Source of the DNA: Ecdyonurus torrentis
Taxonomy: Eukaryota > Arthropoda > Insecta > Ephemeroptera > Heptageniidae
NCBI GenBank assembly: GCA_949318235.1
Contig: OX439129.1
Span: 62,001 to 126,000 of the forward strand
DNA: 64,000 nt
Direction of reading: 5' to 3'
Shown: in pieces, positions 13,941 to 23,724 of the stretch
Layout of the letters: each line of letters begins with the position of its first letter
Position numbering within the stretch: the stretch's first letter is position 1
Notes under the pieces: generated by a model
Database searches by the model: none
What the model saw: only the letters and a program-made list of their open reading frames with translations
Told to the model about the DNA's origin: nothing
Translations under genes and position numbers: made by a program

Positions 13941-16900
13941 TTAAATGTAGGACTATTAGACTTGCAAAGAAAAGGTTATAACACCTTAATCGCTACAATG
14001 CAAACTTTCGCAGTTATAGAGAATCTCAGTGCTTTCTCATAGTACTTTTTAGACTGCGAATAAGATTTTTGATGATATCTCCGAAACTAATAAAGCTACA
14101 GGCTTGCGGTTTGAACTAAAATGTAGGACTAACAGACTTGCAAAGAAAAAGGTTATTACACCTTAATCGCTCCAATGCAAACTTTCGCAGTTCTAGAAAA
14201 TCTCAGTGCTTTCTGATCGTACTTTTCAGACTGTGGATACGAATTTTGATAATATCTCCGAAACTAATAAAGCTACAGGCTTGTGGTTTTAACTATAATG
14301 TAGGACTAACAGGCTTGCAAAGAAAAGGTTATTACACGTTAATCGCTCCAATGCAAACTTTCGCGGCTATAGTGAATCTCAGTGCTTTCTCATCGTACTT
14401 TTCAGACTGTGAATACGATTTTTGATGATATCTCCGAAACTAATAAAGCTACAGACTTGCGATTTGAACTTAAATTTAGGACCTTCAGACTTGCAAAGAA
14501 AAGTTAATTACACCTTAATTGCTCCAATGCAAATTTTCGCAGTTATTGGAAATCACAGTGCTTTCTCATCGTACTTTTCAGACTGTGAATACGATTTTTG
14601 ATGATATCTCTGAAACTAAAAAAGCTACAGGTTTGCGGATTGAACTAAAATGTAGGACTAACAGACTTCCAAAGAAAAGGGTTTTTACACCTTAATCGCT
14701 ACAATGCAAACTTTTGCAGTTATAGAGAATCTCAGTGCTTTCTCATCGTACTTTTTAGACTGCGAATAAGATTTTTGATGGTATTATTGAAACTTATAAA
14801 GCTACAGGCTTGCGGTTTGAACTAAAATGTAGGACTAAGAGAATTGCAAAGAAAAGGTTATTACACCTTAATCGCTTCAATGCAAACTTTCGCAGTTATA
14901 GAGAATCTCAGTGCTTTCTCAACGTAGTTTTCAGACTAAGAATACGATTTCTGATGATATCTTTGAAACTAATAAAGCTACAGGCATGCGGTTTGAACTG
15001 AAATGTAGGACTAACAGAATTGCAAAGAAAATGTAATAACACCTTATTCGCTCCAATGCAAACTTTCGCAGTTATAGAAAACCTCAGTGCTTTCTCGTCG
15101 TACTTTTCAGACTGTGAATACGATTTTTGATAATATCTCCGAAACTAATAAAGCTACAGATTTGCGATTTGAACTTAAATTTAGGACTTACAGACTTGCA
15201 AAGAAAAATTATTTACACCTTAATCGCTCCAATGCAAACTTTCGCAGTTATTGGAAATCACAGTGCTTTCTCATCGTACTTTTCAGACTGTGAATTCGAT
15301 TTTTGATGATTTCTCTGAAAATATAAAAGCTACAGGTTTGCGGTTTGAACTAAAATGTAGGACTAACAGACTTGCAAAGAAAAGAACATTACACCTTAAT
15401 CGCTCTAATGCAAACTTTTGCAGTCATTGGAAATCTCAGTGCTTTCTCAACGTAATTTTCAGACTAAGAATACGATTTTAAAAGATATCTTTGAAACTAA
15501 TAAAGCTACAGGCATGCGGTTTGAACTGAAATGTAAAACTAACAGACTTGCAATGAAAAGGTTATTACAACTTAATCGCTCCAATGCAAACTTTCGCAGT
15601 TATAGAAAACCTCAGTGCTTTCTCGTCGTACTTTTCAGACTGTGAATACGAATTTTGATGATATCTCCGAAAATAGTAAAGCTACAGGCTTGCGGTTTGA
15701 ACTTAAATGTAGGACTATTAGACTTGCAAAGAAAAGGTTATAACACCTTAATCGCTACAATGCAAACTTTCGCAGTTATAGAGAATCTCAGTGCTTTCTC
15801 ATAGTACTTTTTAGACTGCGAATAAGATTTTTGATGATATCTCCGAAACTAATAAAGCTACAGGCTTGCGGTTTGAACTAAAATGTAGGACTAACAGACT
15901 TGCAAAGAAAAAGGTTATTACACCTTAATCGCTCCAATGCAAACTTTCGCAGTTCTAGAAAATCTCAGTGCTTTCTGATCGTACTTTTCAGACTGTGAAT
16001 ACGAATTTTAATAATATCTCCGAAACTAATAAAGATACAGGCTTGTGGTTTTAACTATAATGTAGGACTTACAGGCTTGCAAAGAAAAGGTTATTACACC
16101 TTAATCGCTCCAATGCAAACTTTCGCGGTTATAGAGAATCTCAGTGCTTTCTCATCGTACTTTTTAGACTGTGAATACGATTTTTGATGATATCTCTGAA
16201 ACTAAAAAAGCTACAGGTTTGCGGATTGAACTAAAATGTAGGACTGCCAGACTTCCAAAGAAAAGGGTTTTTACACCTTAATCGCTACAATGCAAACTTT
16301 CGCAGTTATAGAGAATCTCAGTGCTTTCTCATCGTACTTTTAGACAGCGAATAAGATTTTTGATGATATCATCGAAACTTATAAAGCTACAGGCTTGCGG
16401 TTTGAACTAAAATGTAGTACTAACAGACTTGCATAGAAAAGTCTATTACACCTTAATCGCTCCAATGGAAACTTACGCAGTTATAGAAAACCTCAGTGCT
16501 TTCTCATCGTACTTTTCAGACCGTGAATACGATTGTTGATGATATCTTCGAAACTAATAAAGCTACAGGCTTGCGGTTTGAACTAAAATGTAGGACTAAC
16601 AGACTTGCAAAGAAAAAGGTTATTACACCTTATTCGCTGCAATGCAAACTTTCGCAATTCTAGAAAATCTCAGTGCTTTCTGATCGTACTTTTCAGACTG
16701 TGGATACGAATTTTGATGATATCTCCGAAACTAATAAAGCTACAGGCTTGCGGTTTGAACTAAAATATAGGACTAACAGACTTGCAAAGAAAAGGTAATT
16801 ACACCTTAATCGCTCAAATGACAACTTTCGCAGTTAGAGAGAATCTCAGTGCTTTCTCAACGTAGTTTTCAGACTAAGAATACGATTTTTGATGATATTT

Positions 16901-18659
16901 TTGAAACTAATAAAGCTACAGGCATGCGGTTTGAACAAAAATGTAGGACTAACAGACTTGCAAAGAAAAGTTTATTACACCTTAATCGCTCCAATGCAAA
17001 CTTTCGCAGTTATAGAGAATCTCAGTGCTTTCTCGTCGTACTTTTTAGACTGTGAATACGAATTTTGATGATATCTCGGAAACTAATAAAGCTACAGGCT
17101 TGCGGTTTGAACTTAAATTTAGGACTAACAGACTTGCAAAGAAAAGTTTATTACACCTTAATCGCTCCAATGCAAACTTTCGCAGTTATAGAGAATCTCA
17201 GTGCTTTCTCGTCGTACTTTTTAGACTGCGAATAAGATTTTTGATGATATCTCCGAAACTAGTAAAGCTACAGGCTTGCGTTTTGAACTAAAATGTAGTA
17301 CTAACAGACTTGCAAAGAAAAGGTTATTACACCTTAATCGCTCCAATGCAAACTTTCGCAGTTCTAGAAAATCTCAGTGCTTTCTCATCGTACATTTCAG
17401 ACCGTGAATACGATTGTTGATGATATCTCCGAAACTAATAAAGCTACAGGCTTGCGGTTTGAACTAAAATGTAGGACCAACAGACTTGCAAAGAAAAAGG
17501 TTATTACACCTTAATCGCTGCAATGCAAACTTTCGCAGTTCTAGAAAATCTCAGTGCTTTCTGATCGTACTTTTTAGACTGTGAATACGAATTTTGATGA
17601 TATCTCCGAAACTAATAAAGCTACAGGCTTGCGGTTTGAACTAAAATGTAGGACTAACAGACTTGCAAAGAAAAAGTTATTACACCCTAATCGCTCCAAT
17701 GCAAACTTTTGCAGTTATAGAGAATCTCAGTGCTTTCTGATTGTACTTTTCAGACTGTGGATACGAATTTTGATGATATCTCCGAAACCAATAAAGCTAC
17801 AGGCTTGTGGTTTTAACTATAATGTAGGACTTACAGGCTTGCAAAGAAAAGGTTATTACACCTTAATCGCTCCAATGCAAACTTTCGCGGTTATAGAGAA
17901 TCTCAGTGCTTTCTCGTCGTACTTTTTAGACTGCGAATAAGATTTTTGATGATATCTCCGAAACTAATAAAGCTACAGGCTTGCGGTTTGAACTAAAATG
18001 TAGGACTAACAGACTTGCAGAGAAAAGGTTGGGACACCTTAATCGCTCCAATGCAAACTTTCGCAGTTATAGAGAATCTCAGTGCTTTATCATCGTACTT
18101 TTCAGACTGTGAATACGATTTTTGATGATATCTCCGAAACTAATAAAGCTACAGACTTGCGATTTGAACTTAAATTTAGGACTTACAGACTTGCAAAGAA
18201 AAGTTTATTACACCTTAATCGCTCCAATGCAAATTTTCGCAGTTATTGGAAATCACAGTGCTTTCTCATCGTACTTTTCAGACTGTGAATACGATTTTTT
18301 ATGATATCTCTGAAACTAAAAAAGCTACAGGTTTGCGGATTGAACTAAAATGTAGGACTGCCAGACTTCCAAAGAAAAGGGTTTTTACACCTTAATCGCT
18401 ACAATGCAAACTTTCGCAGTTATAGAGAATCTCAGTGCTTTCTCATCGTACTTTTTAGACTGCGAATAAGATTTTTGAAGATATCATCGAAACTTATAAA
18501 GCTACAGGCTTGCGGTTTGAACTAAAATGTAGGACTAAGAGACTTGCAAAGAAAATGTTATTACACCTTAATCGCTTCAATGCAAATTTTCGCAGTTATA
18601 GAGAATCTCAGTGCTTTCTCAACGTAGTTTTCAGACTAAGAATACGATTTCTGATGATA

Positions 18660-18680
18660 TTTTTGAAACGGGAGAACAGA
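18660..18680. other. Junction: satellite A to minisatellite interval
   Basis: The monomer reads normally through TGATGATATTTTTGAAAC and then changes to GGGAGAACAGAACTG, which has no counterpart in the monomer. The break is about 30 bp into the ACGATTTTTGATG start of the unit. No target-site duplication or terminal repeat was visible here. Confidence 0.85.
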
Positions 18681-18760
18681 ACTGAACCGACTCGGAAGTT
18701 AACCGACTCGGAAATGAACCGACTCGGAAATGAATCGACTCGGAAAAGAACCGACTGTTT
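18681..18760 (+). repeat. 16-bp minisatellite, five units
   Basis: The word CGACTCGG recurs at 18688, 18704, 18720 and 18736 with an exact 16-bp period. A fifth, diverged unit (CGACTGTT) sits at 18752. The unit is close to AACCGACTCGGAAATG. The core is an interrupted palindrome, CCGA-N-TCGG. This region is more GC-rich than the flanking arrays. Confidence 0.93.
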
Positions 18761-18917
18761 CAAAGTGGAGGGGATGCAGTATGCAGGAGTGGGGGTACTC
18801 TTAAAATTACTTAAGTCTGGCAACACTGCAATTATAAAAAAAAAGGTTTTGGAATTGAACCGACTTGAAGTTTTTTTAATTTGGAAATTACTTTGCTTAT
18901 TATTTTCTTGCATTTAA
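18761..18917. other. Non-repetitive spacer inside the minisatellite interval
   Basis: About 155 bp that match neither satellite. It contains TGCAGTATGCAGGAGTGGGG, TCTGGCAACACTGC and an A10 run at about 18836-18845. Open frames cross it on both strands, but they are extensions of repeat-derived frames and show no recognisable protein. I see no gene. Confidence 0.7.
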
Positions 18918-19070
18918 GCACAGGAAATGAATCGACTCGGAAATGAATCGACTAGGAACTGAACCGACTCTAAAATTTTATTATTTTTAATAATTTGAAA
19001 TGAACCGACTCGGATCTGGACCGACTCGGAAGTGAACCGACTCTTATATTTTTATTTTTTCTCATGAGAA
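18918..19070 (+). repeat. Dispersed CGACTCGG-core repeats
   Basis: About six further copies of the minisatellite core occur here in variants (AATCGACTCGGAAATG, ATCGACTAGGAACTG, ACCGACTCGGATCTGG). They are separated by AT-rich filler, so the 16-bp period is lost. Confidence 0.8.
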
Positions 19071-19530
19071 TTGAATCGACTCGGAAGTGAACCGACTAGT
19101 ATATTTATATTTTTTACTAAGTGGGAAATGAATCGACTCAGAATTGAACCGACCTTTTAAATTACATTTATTTTATTAGAATTGAATTGACTCGGAAGTG
19201 AACCGACTAGTATATTTATAATTTTTACTGAGTGGGAAATGAATCGACTCGGAATTGAGCCGACCTTTAAAATTACATTTATTTTATGAGAATTGAATCG
19301 ACTCGGAAGTGAACCGACTAGTATATTTATATTTTTTACTGAGTGGGAAATGAATCGACTCGGAATTGAACCGACCTTTAAAATTACATTTATTTTATGA
19401 GAATTGAATCGACTCGGAAATTAACTGACTAATATATTTTTATTATTTACTTGGTGGGAAATGAATCGACTCGGAATTGAACCGACCTGTAAAAATTGTA
19501 TTTATTTTATGATAATTGAATCGACTCTCA
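19071..19530 (+). repeat. 111-bp tandem repeat built on the CGACTCGG core
   Basis: TTGAATCGAC (or TTGAATTGAC) recurs at 19071, 19182, 19293, 19404 and 19517, giving periods of 111, 111, 111 and 113 bp. Each unit holds two pairs of core motifs separated by AT-rich arms (TAGTATATTTATATTTTTTA and TAAAATTACATTTATTTTAT). It is therefore a second-level repeat assembled from the 16-bp motif plus AT-rich spacers. Confidence 0.9.
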
Positions 19531-19650
19531 TAATTTTTAATTATACCTATTTTATGAGAATTGAATCGATTTGGAAGTGTACCAACTCATATATTTTTAT
19601 TTCATTTCAAAATAATTAAATTGACTTGGAAGTATAAACTGACTAATATA
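19531..19650 (+). repeat. Decayed end of the CGACTCGG repeat
   Basis: Diverged motif copies such as TTGAATCGATTTGGAAGTG and TTGACTTGGAAGTA remain with the AT-rich arms. No motif is recognisable beyond about 19650. Confidence 0.7.
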
Positions 19651-20338
19651 ATAAAATATTAGCTCTACTTAATAAATAGTAATGACCGTTGTCGCTGTTC
19701 GATATTATGATTTGCCCAGATTAATTAACGTTCGATTTCAAAAAAAATACTGCTTATGATAAATTTTCAATAGTATAAAATAATATGTTAACAGTGTATT
19801 AATTTATGCTAATATATGATAAGGTTTTTGAACTGTTTAAATATGGAAATATATAAATAAGAAAGAAACAAGCATGATATCTATATTATATTAAATTTTA
19901 TTTATTTTGCACTGATTTTTAAATTATTATGATTATTTATTGTTACTTATGCCGGTACATTAGCGAAGGAGTTGTAACAAATCACACAAAGAATAAAATA
20001 TTTTTTGCAATATTAGACACAATTTTTAAAAAAAATACATACTAATTGCATTATATTATTCTCTATTAATAATAAATGAATTATATTTTTAAATTGTAAA
20101 CATAATACATATTTTTGAATCGTCCGTTGTAGAACTGATATGCATTATATAATATACAAATTGATAAACTGACTTTTTTTTTTTTTTTTTTTCATTCTTC
20201 ACATTACATAAAGATTAATTCTTTCGTAAAACAGCCTGTTTACAACGTATAAAATTTTGTAAACAAATCCAAAATTTGCGATGAGTGACATTTGTTTTAT
20301 TGTGAGTATTGTATTCTTATAATATATAAATTTCAAAA
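19651..20338. other. AT-rich unique spacer without a recognisable gene
   Basis: Very AT-rich sequence that does not match either satellite. It contains a 19-bp T run at 20174-20192 and several short A runs. The open frame reaching in from the B side on the minus strand is AT-rich chance coding with no recognisable domain. Satellite B starts abruptly at 20339. Confidence 0.75.
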
Positions 20339-20514
20339 CATTGTAGCCCATATGAAGAAAAAAAAAGTTTGTAACTCGAGTTCCAATTGAGATAGAAAGT
20401 TGCGGTTTTGAAATAAAGTGATGCAAAACGCTCTATAGTACTAAATTTACCTCTAGAAACAAAATTGAAAAAAAAAAATATTTCGAAAAAAATTGTGTTT
20501 TCCAGATTCTGAAA

Positions 20515-20856
20515 ACGATTTTTGATGATATCTCAGAAACTAATGATGCTACAGACTTACGGTTTGAACTAAAATGTATCACTTTGAAATGTCTAACGAA
20601 AAGTTTATTACACTTTAGTCGCAAAAAATAAAACTTTCTCTGGTTTTGAGAATTTTCGTATTTTCTTACCGAAGTCTATAGCATTGTAGCCCATATGAAG
20701 AAAAAAAAAGTTTGTAACTCGAGTTCCAATTGAGATAGAAAGTTGCGGTTTTGAAATAAAGTGATGCAAAATGCTCTATAGTTTTAAATTCACCTCTAGA
20801 AACAAATTTGAGAAAAATAATTTTTCCAAAAAAATTGTGTTTTTCAGTTTCTGAAA
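20515..20856 (+). repeat. Representative satellite B monomer (342 bp)
   Basis: The unit runs from one ACGATTTTTGATGAT to the next. First half (about 20515-20680): its first 64 bp differ from satellite A at only about five positions, then similarity falls although landmark order is kept (TTATTACACTTTAGTCGC, AAACTTTCTC, TTGAGAATTTTCG). Second half (about 20681-20856): GCATTGTAGCCCATATG, a run of eight or nine A, the palindrome AACTCGAGTT (20716-20725), TTGCGGTTTTGAAATAAAG, GCAAAATGCTCTATAG, CACCTCTAGAAAC, A/T-tracts, then TTGTGTTTTTCAG. The second half also carries weak A-like landmarks, so the monomer is best read as a diverged dimer of an A-like unit. Confidence 0.85.
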
Positions 20857-22581
20857 ACGATTTTTGATGATATCTCAGAAACTAATAATGCTACAGACTT
20901 ACGGTTTGTACTGAAATGTATCACTTTGAAATGTCTTATGAAAAGTTTATAACACTTTAGTCGCAAAAACTAAAACTTTCTCAGTTTTTGAGAATTTTCG
21001 AATTTTCTTACCGAAGTTTATAGCATTGTAGCCCATATGAAGAAAAAAAAAGTTTGTAACTCGAGTTCCAATTGAGATAGAAAGTTGTGGTTTTGAAATA
21101 AAGTGATGCAAAACGCTCTATAGTACTAAATTTACCTCTAGAATCAAAATTGAGAAAAAAAAATTTTCGAAAAAAATTGTGTTTTTCAGATTCTGAAAAC
21201 GATTTTTGATAATATCTCAGAATTAATTAATGCTACAGACTTACGGTTTGAACTGAAATGTATCACTTTGAAATGTCTAACGAAAAGTTTATTACACTTT
21301 AGTCGCAAAAACTAAAACTTTCTTATTATTTGAGAATTTTTGAATTTTCTTACCGAAGTCTATAGCATTGTAGCCCATATGAAGAAAAAAAAAGTTTGTA
21401 ACTCAAATTCCAATTGAGATAGAAAGTTGCGGTTTTGAAATAAAGTGATGCAAAACGCTCTATAGTACTAAATTTACCTCTAGAAACAAAATTGAGAAAA
21501 AATTTTTTTCGAAAAAAATTGTGTTTTTCAGATTCTTAAAACGATTTTTGATGATATCTCAGAATTTAATAATGCTACAGACTTACGGTTTGAACTGAAA
21601 TGTATCACTTTGAAATGTCTAACGAAAAGTTTATTACACTTTAGACGCAAAAACTAAAACTTTCTTAGTATTTGAGAATTTTTGAATTTTCTTACCGAAG
21701 TCTATAGCATTGTAGCCCGTATGAAGAAAAAAAAAGTTTGTAACTCGAGTTCTAATTGAGATGTAAAGTTGTGGTTTTGAAATAAAGTGATGCAAAACGC
21801 TCTATAGTACTAAATTAACCTCTCGAAACAAAATTGAGAAAAAAAAATTTTCGAAAAAAATTGTGTTTTTCAGATTCTGAAAACGATTTTTGATGATATT
21901 TTAGAAACTAATAATGCAACAGACTTACGGTTTGAACTGAAATGTATCACTTTGAAATGTCTTATGAAAAGTTTATTACACTTAAGTCGCAAAAAATAAA
22001 ACTTTCTCAGTTTTTGAGAATTTTCGTATTTTCTTACCGAAGTCTATAGCATTGTAGCCCATATGAAGAAAAAAAAAGTTTGTAACTCGAGTTCCAATTG
22101 AGATAGAAAGTTGTGGTTTTGAAATAAAGTGATGCAAAACGCTCCATAGTTTTAAATTCACCTCTAGAAACAAATTTGAGAAAAATAATTTTTCCAAAAA
22201 AATTGTGTTTTTCAGTTTCTGAAAACGATTTTTGATGATATCTCAGAAACTAATAATGCTACAGACTTACGATTTGAACTGAAATGTATCACTTTGAAAT
22301 GTCTTATAAAAAGTTTATAACACTTTAGTCGCAAAAACTAAAACTTTCTTAGTATTTGAGAATTTTCGAATTTTCTTACCGAAGTGTTATAGCATTGTAG
22401 CCCATATGAAGAAAAAAAAAGTTTGTAACTCGAGTTCTAATTGAGATGTAAAGTTGTGGTTTTAAAATAAAGTGATGCAAAACGCTCTATAGTACTAAAT
22501 TCACCTCTAAAAACAAAATTGAGAAAAAAAAAATTTCGAAAAAAATTGTGTTTTTCAGATTCTGAAAACGATTTTTGATGA

Positions 22582-22589
22582 TATCTCAG
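22582..22589 (+). repeat. Target-site duplication, left copy (8 bp)
   Basis: TATCTCAG is the normal satellite B sequence immediately before the foreign DNA. The same 8 bp repeats right after the insert at 23737-23744. Uninterrupted B monomers carry it once (GATATCTCAGAAACTAATAA), which gives the empty site directly. Confidence 0.95.
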
Positions 22590-22601
22590 CAGACTTGGCC
22601 A
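22590..22601 (+). repeat. Left terminal inverted repeat of the hAT-like element
   Basis: CAGACTTGGCCA matches the reverse complement of the right end (CAGACTTTGCCA) with one difference at the eighth base. Confidence 0.92.
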
Positions 22602-22616
22602 GCGCTCTTTTAAAAT

Positions 22617-22732
22617 GAGCGCGCTCACGCTCATCGCTCACGCTCACGTAAATGAGCGCGCTCACGCTTTCGCTCGTGATTTTGCAAATGAGCGCGCTCA
22701 CGCTCACGCTCATGAATTTTTTGAGCGCGCTC
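22617..22732 (+). repeat. Left subterminal palindromic repeats
   Basis: The palindrome GAGCGCGCTC occurs at 22617, 22654, 22690 and 22723, spaced 37, 36 and 33 bp. Three copies continue as ACGCT and two of those as ACGCTCA. Subterminal repeats in hAT elements are known transposase-binding sites; that role here is inferred from position. Confidence 0.88.
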
Positions 22733-22744
22733 TTTTCGCTCATA

Positions 22745-23136
22745 TTTATATATTTCCCATTGGTGCATTTTATTCTTGAAGGCTTTTAATTTATACGTAT
22801 ATTGATTTTTATACAGAAGAGGACGAGGTAGAACGTTTATACATAATATTATTATTATTCATTAAGTATGCAAGAAAAATAATAATTACAAAAAATAGCT
22901 AATTTTACACACAAAATTGCCTTAAACTACGTTTGTTCTATGCAGAGCAATGTTATTCATTACTCAAGAAGAGCATCGAAAAGCATTCAGAATGACGTAA
23001 GTTTAACACTTAACGTCGCAAAAATAATAATAAATATATTTTTTAGTCAGTGCCTAAACATGAATTTTCATGCTGGTCACTATTTGATTTAAACTGAGTA
23101 ACCCCCCCTCCCCCCGTGAGCCTCTTTTAATCCCAG

Positions 23137-23184
<48 letters not shown>

Positions 23185-23579
23185 AGAATTTTGAATATTG
23201 CTATTGATGTCTATGGCTATAATTACTGTTGGTTTAATCACCATTCTGTGACAAAAAAAGTGTCATCTGGCACTAACAAAAGATCTTCAGATACTTGTGT
23301 CCAATACCCGCAAAATGGTTAGGTGTCGCGACTTGCAGTTGAACGTGAAAGGGGGGAAGTGAGCATGCACTTGAACTATACAATCATTCCTGTATTTTCT
23401 CTATTCATTGAAAAATGTTTTCTACTATATATTTTTGTTTTGTTATCATGCTATTAACTCTTTATTTCAAATGTAATATCTAGAAAAAGAATAAAAATAA
23501 AGAAAGCCTTTTATTAAAATAGTAGAAATGAGTACAAATTTCAAAGTAAAAAGGTAAAAAGGAGAAAAAAGTGAGCGGG
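22745..23579. other. Interior of the hAT-like element, no gene
   Basis: About 835 bp of AT-rich sequence without a substantial open frame or recognisable protein. It contains a C-rich tract at 23102-23115 (seven C, one T, six C) and a 43-bp T run at 23140-23182, both prone to slippage and to assembly or sequencing error. Confidence 0.8.
23140..23182 (+). repeat. Poly-T run, 43 bp
   Basis: An uninterrupted T homopolymer, the longest in the window. The preceding strand is C-rich (23102-23115). The exact length is doubtful because such runs are error-prone. Confidence 0.9.
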
Positions 23580-23591
23580 TGAGTAAATAAA

Positions 23592-23695
23592 GAGCGAGTT
23601 CGCTCAACTCATTTAAAATGAGCGCGCTCACGCTCATGCTCATATTTACAAAAATGAGCGCGCTCACGCTCAACTCATAAAAAATGAGCGCGCTC
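23592..23695 (-). repeat. Right subterminal palindromic repeats
   Basis: GAGCGCGCTC occurs at 23620, 23656 and 23686, spaced 36 and 30 bp, each preceded by AAAAT. A diverged version, GAGCGAGTTCGCTC, lies at about 23592. With the left cluster these form a near mirror-symmetric arrangement around the AT-rich interior. Confidence 0.86.
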
Positions 23696-23724
23696 ACGTG
23701 AGCGTCGCTCAAACAAGTCGCTCA

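Larger units (their letters stand above)
1..18669 (+). repeat. Satellite A array, left block (176-bp monomer, about 106 copies)
   Basis: Head-to-tail copies of one unit fill this stretch. Landmark words recur every 176 bp: ACGATTTTTGATGATATCT, AAAGCTACAGGCTTGCGG, TGCAAACTTTCGCAGTTAT and TCAGTGCTTTCTC. Monomers differ by substitutions and 1-3 bp indels and fall into recognisable variants, for example GCATGCGGTTTGAACTG, GTTATTGGAAATCACAG, GTGGTTTTAAC and GCGAATAAGATT. The same variant strings recur in the same order at distances that are near-multiples of 176, so the block grew by duplication of multi-monomer segments. No unrelated insertion was seen. The array starts before the window and ends inside a monomer at about 18669. 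I recognise no published family; function is inferred only from the general behaviour of such arrays. Confidence 0.97.
20339..22589 (+). repeat. Satellite B array, left of the transposon (about 6.6 copies of 342 bp)
   Basis: CATTGTAGCCCATATG recurs at 20339, 20682, 21024, 21366, 21708 (as CCCGTATG), 22050 and 22393, a period of 342-343 bp. The first unit is truncated and begins in the second half of the monomer. Two recurring versions are visible. One has TAGTTTTAAATTCACC with AATAATTTTTCCAAAAA; the other has TAGTACTAAATTTACC with AAATTTTCGAAAAA. This edge lacks the clean higher-order periodicity seen from about 38 kb on. Confidence 0.95.

Noticed and set aside
1..18669. Many plus-strand open frames of 60-160 codons with similar predicted proteins, suggesting a tandem gene family
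   Set aside because: They coincide with the 176-bp monomer, shift frame from one monomer to the next, overlap each other in different frames, and show no conserved domain. Substitutions and 1-bp indels are not biased to preserve a frame. They are products of a repeat with few stops in one frame.
18510..18917. A 135-codon open frame crossing the end of satellite A into the minisatellite
   Set aside because: It is a chimera of satellite, 16-bp repeat and spacer sequence with no recognisable domain; an opposite-strand frame of about 100 codons covers the same DNA equally well.
18761..18917. TCTGGCAACACTGC as a possible transposon end
   Set aside because: The phrase looked familiar from insect repeats, but I could find no inverted partner or target duplication near it.
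23101..23190. Poly-T run with adjacent AATCCCAGTACTTT as the reverse of a SINE tail
   Set aside because: The resemblance covers about a dozen bases only, with no promoter boxes or target duplication; it lies inside the hAT-like element.
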